Assembly: GCA_036276235.1 (NCBI GenBank) | Contig: DATBDZ010000119.1 | Location: 1-14,484, forward strand | DNA from: JANWHF01 sp036276235 | GTDB lineage: Bacteria > Planctomycetota > Phycisphaerae > Tepidisphaerales > Tepidisphaeraceae | Direction of reading: 5' to 3' | DNA: 14,484 bases | In this document: one piece after another, positions 7,687 to 13,470 of the stretch | How positions within the stretch are numbered: the stretch's first letter is position 1 | Layout of the letters: every line of letters begins with the position of its first letter | Translations under genes and position numbers: made by a program | The notes under the pieces: generated by a model | The model's input: the letters and a program-made list of their open reading frames with translations, nothing else | Databases searched by the model: none | Told to the model about the DNA's origin: nothing

Positions 7687-7705
7687 AAACGCGCGCCGCG
7701 CGCTT
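7687..7705 (-). terminator. GC hairpin at the end of the T2SS operon
   Basis: On the minus strand, AAGCGCGC and GCGCGTTT pair (one G-T) around a 3-nt loop, 9 bp after the stop of the TPR lipoprotein, with TTT at the foot. The T-run is short, so termination here is plausible but not certain. Confidence 0.35.
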
Positions 7706-7713
7706 GAGTGAAG

Positions 7714-8391
7714 TCAGTGCTCCCCTTGCGGCCAGCGACTGAGATTGAACTTCGCCCAATCAACCCAATCGGGCCGGCGATCTTTCATCACCAACAGTTC
7801 AAGAAGCTTGCGGGTTTCCTCATCATGCTTGCCTTGCCGCACGCGAAGGCGGGCGAGGTTGCCGGCGTATTCGGGGTTGTCTGGCTCCAGCGCGTTGGCG
7901 GTCACAAATGACTTCTCGGCCTCATCGAGCTTGCCGGCGCTTTCCATCACCAGGCCAAGATTATTGTGCGGCTGCGGCTGACGCGGCATCAGCTTGATCG
8001 CGGTCTGAAATTCCCACGCGGCTTCATACAAACGAGTGTCATGATAATAGACCAGCCCCAAATTGTTGTGCGCGGGGCCGTAGTTCGCATCGAGATGAGT
8101 CGCCTCAAGCAGCAGCGGCTGGGCCTCGGCGAAGCGGCCGCGCTGAATCAGATCAAATGCCTTGTCCGTCCTCTCGCGGGCGGCGGCGGCATCACGCGCG
8201 GCGTCGCTGGTAAGATGAACGGTCTGATTTGCCGGCTGACAGCCGCTGAGGGAAAGAATGAAAAATGAAAAATGAAAAATGAAAAGTGTCGGAACGCGCC
8301 CAATCTTTGGCCGCGACGACGCGCTGCCTTTACCTGCGGCTTGCGGCGTCGAGATCCTGGCTCCTGGCTCCTGGCTCCTGACTGCTTTCAA
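7714..8391 (-). CDS. TPR-repeat lipoprotein at the end of the T2SS operon
   Basis: A 225-residue protein. The only available start is TTG at 8391, which overlaps the gspM stop as TTGA, implying translational coupling. A lipobox (LSLSGC, Cys51) follows a hydrophobic core FIFHFSFFIL, so the mature protein should be an anchored lipoprotein. The region before Cys51 is unusually long (about 36 residues before the core) and consists largely of two 7-bp tandem repeats. After a short linker, three to four TPRs run from about residue 70 to 205 (AHNNLGLVYYHDTRLYEAA, PHNNLGLVMESAGKLDEAE, NLARLRVRQGK). TPR lipoproteins assist outer-membrane assembly of secretion and pilus systems (GspS/PilF-like roles), so a secretin-assembly role is a reasonable inference but not shown. 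Confidence 0.8.
   Translation of the reverse strand: MKAVRSQEPGARISTPQAAGKGSASSRPKIGRVPTLFIFHFSFFILSLSGCQPANQTVHLTSDAARDAAAARERTDKAFDLIQRGRFAEAQPLLLEATHLDANYGPAHNNLGLVYYHDTRLYEAAWEFQTAIKLMPRQPQPHNNLGLVMESAGKLDEAEKSFVTANALEPDNPEYAGNLARLRVRQGKHDEETRKLLELLVMKDRRPDWVDWAKFNLSRWPQGEH
8257..8284. repeat. Heptanucleotide tandem repeat in a lipoprotein signal peptide
   Basis: Four perfect copies of AATGAAA (plus strand), followed by a degenerate partial copy. On the coding strand they read TTTCATT and encode the hydrophobic core of the signal peptide. Seven is not a multiple of three, but no frame of the array has a stop, so each frame gives a hydrophobic peptide; the downstream TPR frame would still be lost if copy number changed by one or two. 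Confidence 0.9.
8354..8381. repeat. Second heptanucleotide tandem repeat near the lipoprotein start
   Basis: Four units of consensus CTCCTGG (plus strand): two perfect, the outer two with one change each. It lies 10 bp inside the TTG-started reading frame and encodes part of the residue-5-to-13 region (SQEPGAR). It is a different heptamer from the AATGAAA array 70 bp away. Resembles short tandemly repeated heptamers known in cyanobacteria. Confidence 0.85.
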
Positions 8392-8933
8392 GGATTCCCC
8401 CGCGGCTTGGGGGCATATGAAAGGCGGGCCAGCGTGAGATCGGCCGTCCAGGATTCGCCTTGCGCCGCTCGGGCCGCGCGATTCGGCTGCGAGCCGATGT
8501 CCGTCGGGACGCTCAGCTCAATCATCTTCGCCCGCAGGCGCGGATCGTTATCCGAGAGATCATGGATGAAAGTGGTGAGCTGCCGCAGCGTGACAGCGTT
8601 GAGCCGCAGAAAGAGCGGCATCTCCAGATAATCGCTCTCCTCAAATCGCACCGGCTGTCCCACCTCGACACTGGCCAGCTCGTTGGGAATACCGGCGGCG
8701 ATCGCAGCGATGCGGATGTCTTTGTTGAAGGCGCGATCATCGCCGCTCGATGTCGCAGCCGCGCCGGGCGTCGCCTGCCAGCGCGACAGATCGGCAAGAT
8801 CGGCGCGGCAGATGTTCAGGTCGCGCTGGCTTGCGATGGCCGCGTCGCGCGAGTTGGTCAGGTTCACGTACGCGACGATTGCCGCGGCAGCGGAGAGCAG
8901 AAGCAGGAGGATGAGAACGCGCGTGCTTTGCAT
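8388..8933 (-). CDS. gspM: T2SS inner-membrane assembly protein GspM-like
   Basis: A 181-residue bitopic protein. The ATG at 8933 shares one base with the gspL stop (TGATG). Topology: a short cytoplasmic start, one helix at about residues 5-25 (RVLILLLLLSAAAAIVAYV), then a periplasmic part. The middle is helical (SRDAAIASQRDL), and the C-terminal half looks ferredoxin-like (LEMPLFLRLNAVTLRQLTTF, KMIELSVPTDIG, SWTADLTLARLSYA), as in GspM/PilO proteins. GspM pairs with GspL to anchor the ATPase and pseudopilus machinery. Family assignment rests on order in the operon plus topology; PilO-like would be the same fold. Its stop overlaps the next start as TTGA. Confidence 0.75.
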   Translation of the reverse strand: MQSTRVLILLLLLSAAAAIVAYVNLTNSRDAAIASQRDLNICRADLADLSRWQATPGAAATSSGDDRAFNKDIRIAAIAAGIPNELASVEVGQPVRFEESDYLEMPLFLRLNAVTLRQLTTFIHDLSDNDPRLRAKMIELSVPTDIGSQPNRAARAAQGESWTADLTLARLSYAPKPRGNP

Positions 8934-10594
8934 CAGCGTCTCCCGCCTTGCGCGAGAGCGCCGGAGGTATCAGTGGTTTCATGTAGGGTGGGTGTACTCG
9001 CCCACCATTCGCCGCTCGTGGTGGGCGAGTACGCCCACCCTACAGTGCGCGGCGCCGATGGAAGTGAATCGGACAGACTCTTTTGCGCGAACGTGCCGTG
9101 TACCGTGAAACTCCACGACCCATCGGTGAGCTTGTGCGTTTGCGGCGGCGCGACTTCCATGCCCGCCGCCCGGGCGGCGGCGGCGACCGCATCGGCATCC
9201 TCGTACGATTGCAGGCGGCCTTCCACATCGCAGAATTTGTCGGCGAAGGTCATCCGCTCCACAGTGACTTTGCCGTCCGTGGGGAGATGGCCGATCACAT
9301 CGCGCAGCGTGATGAGCGCCGATTTTCCGGACGCTGCTGGCGGTGGCGCAGCGCCATGCTCGCCGGCGGCCTTGCGATGCTCGCTTTCGATCACGACGCG
9401 AACGTTCACCGGAGTCGCCCAGCCGGGGAAATGCTCGGCGAAGGAAGCCGTCATCTCGCGCTGGGATTGATCGCTGACGCGATCGTATCGCATCGCGCGG
9501 ACGAACATCGCCGCCGCCCCGATGAAGAGCAGCGCGACGACGGCGGCAAGCATCGCATTAAGCGGCCGGCGATGAAGCCGCAGCCGATCGGCAATCGCCA
9601 AAGGCCCGCGACGCAGCTCTATCCATGCGGGAGACTTGCCGGCAAGATGATCGGCGCCCGCGAGCGCGGCGGCCGTCATCGGGTCAATGTCGATCGAATC
9701 GATCGGAACTCCGGCCGACTGTCCAATCACCTGCGCGAGGTCGGCAGGCAGCTTCGCAGCAATGAATTGCGCCGGCGCTGGAACATCCAGTGCGAGCAGC
9801 CGTAGGTGTTGGATGATGCTTGGAGTGTTGGCGGGCAGCAGCGCCCAATGAACGAGGTTTTCGTTCTCCAACACCATGAGATCGATTTGTTGGAGAGCAT
9901 CGCCGTTCGACAGGAGGAGAGCGCCCGGCGCGCTTTGAGCCGCGAGATGTTGGGCGGCGAGTACGGCCGCGGGTGAAATCGATTGCACGGCGATGCCGGC
10001 GTTTTCAAGCGCATCAATGAGCGGTGCGAGAACGTCGAGTCGCGCGCAAATGCCCAGAGCCTTCTCCCTCTCCCCTGACTTCGACGAGCTCAGTCGAGTC
10101 GTACTCGGGGGAGAGGGCAGGGGTGAGGGGCTGGATGCGCCGGCAAGTGGCACGGGCGTCTCGCCCGTGGAGTTTGCCCGGATCACGGGCGAGACGCCCG
10201 TGCCACCTCCCCTCACCCTAACCCTCTCCTCTGAGTACAGGGGAGAGGGGACAAAGCCAGGCGCGCCCGACGGCAAGATAAAATCCGCCACCAGTGATTC
10301 GGCGGCTAGCGGCAGCTTCTCTTCAAGCCGATACAGTATCGCCTGGCGATCGCGTCGCGGTAGATTGGCGACGGAGATCGTGGCGCTGAAGCACCAGGCG
10401 GACGGAATCGCCAGCATCACTCCGCCGCCGCTGTAGCCGGCGGCTTGAAGCGCGTCCGCAACTAGCTCCGCGAGCTGGTTCACCCCCGCGCGAGCCGGAA
10501 CCGCGATCTCGCCAAATCGTGTCTGGTCGGAGGAGACAACACAGAATCTCCAGGTCGTATCGTCGGGGAAGAGGATGAACGCTTGAGCCGCCAT
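8933..10594 (-). CDS. gspL: T2SS inner-membrane protein GspL with two in-frame repeat insertions
   Basis: A 553-residue protein starting at the ATG at 10594, 4 bp after the gspC stop. Residues 1-~330 form the actin/RNase-H-like cytoplasmic domain that binds the ATPase GspE (ILYRLEEKLPLAAESLVADF, VHWALLPANTPSIIQHLRLL). A membrane helix lies at about 343-365 (AMLAAVVALLFIGAAAMFVR). The periplasmic ferredoxin-like domain follows (SALITLRDVIGHLP, KFCDVEGRLQSYEDADAV). Residues ~115-177 are translated from a nested palindromic repeat (PSPLYSEERVRVR, TGVSPV, TGETPVP, SSSKSGEREK), splitting a loop between two strands of the cytoplasmic domain, and residues ~517-538 (VGWAYSPTTSGEWWASTPT) come from a second repeat at the C-terminal tail. 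The frame stays open through both. The extra ~85 residues make it longer than a typical GspL (~400 residues). Confidence 0.85.
   Translation of the reverse strand: MAAQAFILFPDDTTWRFCVVSSDQTRFGEIAVPARAGVNQLAELVADALQAAGYSGGGVMLAIPSAWCFSATISVANLPRRDRQAILYRLEEKLPLAAESLVADFILPSGAPGFVPSPLYSEERVRVRGGGTGVSPVIRANSTGETPVPLAGASSPSPLPSPPSTTRLSSSKSGEREKALGICARLDVLAPLIDALENAGIAVQSISPAAVLAAQHLAAQSAPGALLLSNGDALQQIDLMVLENENLVHWALLPANTPSIIQHLRLLALDVPAPAQFIAAKLPADLAQVIGQSAGVPIDSIDIDPMTAAALAGADHLAGKSPAWIELRRGPLAIADRLRLHRRPLNAMLAAVVALLFIGAAAMFVRAMRYDRVSDQSQREMTASFAEHFPGWATPVNVRVVIESEHRKAAGEHGAAPPPAASGKSALITLRDVIGHLPTDGKVTVERMTFADKFCDVEGRLQSYEDADAVAAAARAAGMEVAPPQTHKLTDGSWSFTVHGTFAQKSLSDSLPSAPRTVGWAYSPTTSGEWWASTPTLHETTDTSGALAQGGRR
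8982..9044. repeat. Palindromic repeat A in the gspL tail
   Basis: Two 26-bp inverted arms (8982-9007 and 9019-9044) with 25/26 matches and an 11-nt loop. Each arm can itself fold (GTGGGCG-AGTA-CGCCCAC in the right arm), giving a double-hairpin, REPIN-like element. Translated in frame in gspL. Confidence 0.9.
10065..10250. repeat. Nested palindromic repeat B inside gspL
   Basis: The outer element has two inverted hairpin units: left 10065-10130 and right 10207-10250, with matching tails (GGGTGAGGGG at 10121-10130; CCCCTCACCC at 10209-10218). The left unit (CCCTCTCCCCTGA ... GGGGGAGAGGG) is split by about 22 nt at 10079-10100 centred on GAGCTC, absent from the right unit (CTCTGAGTACAGGGGAGAG). 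A second, independent palindrome lies in the spacer. The whole stretch is read through in the gspL frame. Confidence 0.85.
10147..10206. repeat. Inner palindromic repeat nested in repeat B
   Basis: A perfect 22-bp inverted repeat (10147-10168 and 10185-10206, core GGCACGGGCGTCTCGCCCGT) around a 16-nt loop. Each arm folds by itself (CACGGGCG-TCT-CGCCCGTG). Same family as the element in the gspH leader at 13960-14030. Encodes TGVSPV and TGETPVP in gspL. Confidence 0.95.
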
Positions 10595-10598
10595 CGAA

Positions 10599-11135
10599 TC
10601 ATTTTCCCGGTGTTGAGACTACCGCGCCGTTGGCGGGCGAGATCGGGTTGATCGTTGTTTCCTGTACTTTCGCAATGGTGATGGTGCGGCCGTCGAGGCG
10701 GATGTCGATCTGGTAGGGCCGGATCGCGAGGATCTGCGCGCCGGCGATCTGCTCGCCGACCTGGCGCAATTCGGTGGTGCCGTCGGGCATGCGGATCATC
10801 GCCAGCGATTCGCCGATTGTGCCCAGCAGCGTTAACGTGGTGCCCGAGTCCCCCGAGGTGACAACGTTGGATGGCGCAGCGCCGGATGGGGGTGCGTCAT
10901 CGGATTGGGCGAGCTGCCCGCGCAGGGATTTGTCCCAGATGCTTTGGAATGAATTCAAAGCGGGAAGGGGAGTGGTTGAATTCGTCGGCTTTAATTGAGC
11001 GATCGCGACGCGTTCGTGAGAATCCGCCGACGACTCAATCGGCAGAAGAATCGCCAGCGCGAGGCAGAGGGCGGCTCCGGCCGCTGCCGCGCCGGCGGCC
11101 CACCAGAGGATCAGGTTGATCTGCTTGCGCGTCAT
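10599..11135 (-). CDS. gspC: T2SS inner-membrane protein GspC-like
   Basis: A 178-residue bitopic protein starting at ATG 11135, 12 bp after the gspK stop. One N-terminal membrane helix at about residues 9-31 (ILWWAAGAAAAGAALCLAL), then a low-complexity Pro/Ser/Asp linker, then a beta-rich homology region at about 95-160 (TLTLLGTIGESLAMIRMPDG, QVGEQIAGAQILAIRPYQID) of the kind GspC uses to contact the secretin GspD. There is no C-terminal PDZ or coiled coil, so it is a minimal GspC. Position between gspK and gspL rather than at the operon head differs from the proteobacterial order. Assignment rests on the HR-type pattern and context. Confidence 0.75.
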   Translation of the reverse strand: MTRKQINLILWWAAGAAAAGAALCLALAILLPIESSADSHERVAIAQLKPTNSTTPLPALNSFQSIWDKSLRGQLAQSDDAPPSGAAPSNVVTSGDSGTTLTLLGTIGESLAMIRMPDGTTELRQVGEQIAGAQILAIRPYQIDIRLDGRTITIAKVQETTINPISPANGAVVSTPGK

Positions 11136-11147
11136 GCGGCTCGCATT

Positions 11148-12092
11148 CTACCAGAAGAACGCCTCGGTTCGCGCATGTAGCACGTTGGATTCATCAAGGA
11201 CCATGAACTGGTACCACCGGCGCTGGCGATCCTTGACGATTATCCAGAGGGAATGGCAGGTGGAGCGATCGGTCATCGCGACGCGCGCCCGAATGCCGGG
11301 GCTGATTTTTGCCGCGGATAAAAGACGCGTGACGGCATCCGCGGACGAGTTGACGGACGTTTGGCCGCCGGTTGGCAACAACTTTGAGCGGACGTCCCAG
11401 GCTGCATTGCGGGCGTCGATCAAGCGGCTGACATCAAGCTGCGTCAACGACCCGCCAACCGCGCGCAGCGCCGGGGCGCCGGCTCGGATGATATTAGTCG
11501 CGCCGCTTCCCCAGCAGGTGAAGTTGCTCGTCGCCGGATTGGGGCCTTCGATCAGCGCCGGCAGCGCAAGGTTATCGAATACCTGCCCCCAACCGCTGAT
11601 CCACTGCTGCGGAGGCGGCGGCCCTGAGGGTTGCCCGCGCGAGCCGGACGGCAGCATCGATTGCAATGGCTCAGGATGCAGTGAGATTGCGTTTCCCAGT
11701 CCTGAGCCGCTGATCGCATCGTGCAGCCGCGCCTCGGCGGCAGATTTGTCGGTCTGCTCCAGCACCGTGTTGATATTTGCCTTGGCTTGCTCGTCGGCGA
11801 CGATCAGCTCGAAGGAATCGGCGCCCAATTGCACAGTTGCGCGATAGAGCGGGCGAGGATGATTGTCGGTCGCCTCGGCCCGGGCCAGAATCTGTTCCGC
11901 ATACGGAAGAATTGCATTTCGCGCGCTGATCGCGCCCCATCGGCGCTGCAATTCCTCCTGATTCTGGCGGGCTAGCAGCGCATGGCGAACCGCCAGGCGG
12001 CCGGTTGTCACCAGTAGCGTGGACGCCAGCACCAATAGCCCCAGCGTGGCGACCAGCACATATCCGCGACGATGACGCGAACGCCGCTTCAT
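11148..12092 (-). CDS. gspK: T2SS minor pseudopilin GspK
   Basis: A 314-residue protein. The ATG at 12092 overlaps the gspJ stop as ATGA and is preferred to an in-frame TTG at 12101. Basic leader MKRRSRHRRG, then cleavage and the helix YVLVATLGLLVLASTLLV; the missing Glu5 is normal for GspK, the tip subunit of the pseudopilus. DEQAKANINTVLEQ at about residue 98 is the characteristic GspK conserved block. The rest is the large globular head (Pro-rich loop SGSRGQPSGPPPPQQW, alpha domain around SRLIDARNAAWDVRS). It should cap the pseudopilus with GspI and GspJ. Two cysteines (TCW, TCHS) in the exported head might pair. Confidence 0.88.
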   Translation of the reverse strand: MKRRSRHRRGYVLVATLGLLVLASTLLVTTGRLAVRHALLARQNQEELQRRWGAISARNAILPYAEQILARAEATDNHPRPLYRATVQLGADSFELIVADEQAKANINTVLEQTDKSAAEARLHDAISGSGLGNAISLHPEPLQSMLPSGSRGQPSGPPPPQQWISGWGQVFDNLALPALIEGPNPATSNFTCWGSGATNIIRAGAPALRAVGGSLTQLDVSRLIDARNAAWDVRSKLLPTGGQTSVNSSADAVTRLLSAAKISPGIRARVAMTDRSTCHSLWIIVKDRQRRWYQFMVLDESNVLHARTEAFFW

Positions 12093-12673
12093 TTGACCCA
12101 AATCTCCTGACTGATCGCCGCGCGATCGAGCGAAATCTGCACCCGCACGCGCGGCGGAACGCTGATCGCAACTCCGGCACGCGTCGCCGGCGGATCATTT
12201 GGACTCTCGTCGGCTTGGGCACGCGGATCGGGCGCGGCGCTATCTGTCACGGCGGGGTTGACCAGCAGGCTTTCGATATTGGCCGCGACGAGCGTTCGCC
12301 ATCGCTTTGGCCCGCCCGGATCGTCCATGCTTTCCTGCTGGCGGATGAGCCAGCGCGTCTGCCCTTCGCGGATGCACTGATATGTGGTGCGCGCGAGGCG
12401 GCCGGTTGGGTTCAGCGTGGCTGGATCGATCCATCCATGGCCCACGAGTACAAGGGCAGAGCCATCGGGAGCCTGAATCATCGTGCGCGAGCTGCTCAAA
12501 TCGCGATGAAGAAGTTCGATAAGATTTTGTGATGCCGATGACGCTTGGGCGCCGGCCAGCCGCCGGGTGTCGCGCGCGATGTTGGAAAGAATCGCCAATA
12601 CCGCACCCATTAGCGCCACCGATAGAGCGGTGGCGATCATGAGTTCAATCAGGCTGAAGCCGCGGCGATTCAT
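12089..12673 (-). CDS. gspJ: T2SS minor pseudopilin GspJ
   Basis: A 194-residue pseudopilin. The ATG at 12673 overlaps the gspI stop (ATGA) and the stop at 12089 overlaps gspK. Short leader MNRRG, cleavage before FSLIELMIATALSVALMGAV, with Glu5 present. The head contains the GspJ-type helix (ASQNLIELLHRDLSSSR) and beta-rich C-terminus (RVRVQISLDRAAISQEIWVK). In the pseudopilus tip it binds GspI and GspK. A Pro/Asp-rich loop (SAAPDPRAQADESPNDPPA) interrupts the C-terminal half and may be a surface insertion. The assignment follows from prepilin motif and position; GspI/J order could in principle be swapped. Confidence 0.88.
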   Translation of the reverse strand: MNRRGFSLIELMIATALSVALMGAVLAILSNIARDTRRLAGAQASSASQNLIELLHRDLSSSRTMIQAPDGSALVLVGHGWIDPATLNPTGRLARTTYQCIREGQTRWLIRQQESMDDPGGPKRWRTLVAANIESLLVNPAVTDSAAPDPRAQADESPNDPPATRAGVAISVPPRVRVQISLDRAAISQEIWVK

Positions 12674-13455
12674 TTGGGTCTCGATGTAGCGGGCGGTGCT
12701 GGCCTTAGCGGCTCAACGTGAACGAGAAAATCGACGCTCACCAGCGGCGCGGCACGCACGAGCATCGGTTCGCGCGACGATTGATTCTTCTGAAAGATCT
12801 CAAGGCGCACGACTGCCGCGCTCAGGCCGGCAGCGGCGGGTTGATCGAGCCGATGCGTTTGCCAATAGCAATCCGGAAGATCGGTGAGGGCAGCGGAGGA
12901 TTCAACGGGAACCGCGCCCGGCGGCCCCGCCATCCACTGGCCGAGCAGAGCATCAGCCGCATGAGTGGCGGCAAGCTTGCGCTGCGCATCGCCCCATTGG
13001 CGCAGAAACCGCCCGCGCGCGATGGTGACGGAAACGAGTACAGTGCCAAGGACAACCAGGCCGGCGAGCACTTCGATGAGCGTCGTGCCGCGTCGCGCGC
13101 GACGGCGGCGGGCAGTGCCCGCCCTACGCGTGACGGCATCCTCGTAGGGCGGGCACTGCCCGCCAATCGTGCGCCGCCGCCACGGGCATGCTGTCGCAAG
13201 CCCATGCCACCCAGATCGATGCCGGGGTGCCATGTCCCACGCTTGCGTGGGCATGTCTTTGTTCTGGTCGTGAATTTCCCTGTCTAGACGTCGCGAGCAC
13301 ATGCTCACGCAAGCGTGAGACATGGCACCCGCCGGACCCATGGCCCGTAAGTTGGCGGACGACCGCAGCGCCGGGTGGCATGGGCTCGCGACAGCGTGCC
13401 CGTGGTGCCGCGAGTCTCGCGCGGGTGTATCGAACTTGTCGGCTTGCCTCAACAT
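12670..13455 (-). CDS. gspI: T2SS minor pseudopilin GspI with a repeat-derived ~123-residue leader
   Basis: Mature sequence starts at the prepilin site RRG-TTLIEVLAGLVVLGTV with Glu5, then a ~138-residue head (ALLGQWMAGPPG, CYWQTHRLDQ, VSVDFLVHVEPLRP), as expected for GspI. Translation upstream of this site runs open for 123 codons to ATG 13455, 15 bp after the gspH stop. There is no ATG, GTG or TTG in frame between residue 75 and the cleavage site. Most of that leader is translated from three palindromic repeats (13107-13406), e.g. MPTQAWDMAPRH and RRTIGGQCPPYEDAV. Usual prepilin leaders are 5-25 residues. Either the leader is really this long and trimmed by the prepilin peptidase, or translation starts at a non-standard codon. 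The start is therefore uncertain; the head is not. Confidence 0.82.
   Translation of the reverse strand: MLRQADKFDTPARDSRHHGHAVASPCHPALRSSANLRAMGPAGAMSHACVSMCSRRLDREIHDQNKDMPTQAWDMAPRHRSGWHGLATACPWRRRTIGGQCPPYEDAVTRRAGTARRRRARRGTTLIEVLAGLVVLGTVLVSVTIARGRFLRQWGDAQRKLAATHAADALLGQWMAGPPGAVPVESSAALTDLPDCYWQTHRLDQPAAAGLSAAVVRLEIFQKNQSSREPMLVRAAPLVSVDFLVHVEPLRPAPPATSRPK
13107..13164. repeat. Palindromic repeat C in the gspI leader
   Basis: A perfect 22-bp inverted repeat (13107-13128 and 13143-13164, core GGCGGGCAGTGCCCGCC) around a 14-nt loop; each arm also folds. It lies 10 codons upstream of the prepilin cleavage codon of gspI and is read in frame. Confidence 0.95.
13179..13406. repeat. Palindromic repeat E in the gspI leader, interrupted by repeat F
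   Basis: 34-bp arms at 13179-13212 and 13373-13406 match at 31 positions in inverted orientation (shared core GGGTGGCATGGGCT and TGCCCGTGG). The 160-bp spacer contains another complete inverted repeat (F). The arms also contain internal pairing (GGCATG / CATGCC). Confidence 0.88.
13227..13328. repeat. Palindromic repeat F nested inside repeat E
   Basis: 30-bp arms at 13227-13256 and 13299-13328 match at 28 positions (core CACGCTTGCGTG and its complement), with a 42-nt loop. Each arm is a hairpin (CCCACGC-TT-GCGTGGG on the left). Translated within gspI, it gives SHACVSMC and MPTQAWDMAPR. Confidence 0.92.
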
Positions 13456-13470
13456 GGTCGAAGTCCGTGC

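Noticed and set aside
8257..8381. CRISPR array
   Set aside because: Units are 7 bp and directly adjacent, with no spacers.
8460..9470. A 336-codon open frame on the plus strand across gspL and gspM
   Set aside because: It lies opposite two well-supported genes with TM and T2SS features, has no ribosome site, and its composition is the Arg/Ala-rich pattern of an antisense frame in GC-rich DNA.
10065..10250. gspL as a pseudogene broken by repeats
   Set aside because: The frame is open end to end, flanking domains are complete, and both neighbours remain coupled by overlap; insertion without frameshift is a better reading.
12670..13455. Starting gspI at an ATG within repeat F (13233)
   Set aside because: It still leaves a 49-residue leader and no ribosome site is visible; ATG 13455, 15 bp after gspH, fits the operon spacing better, though it is unproven.
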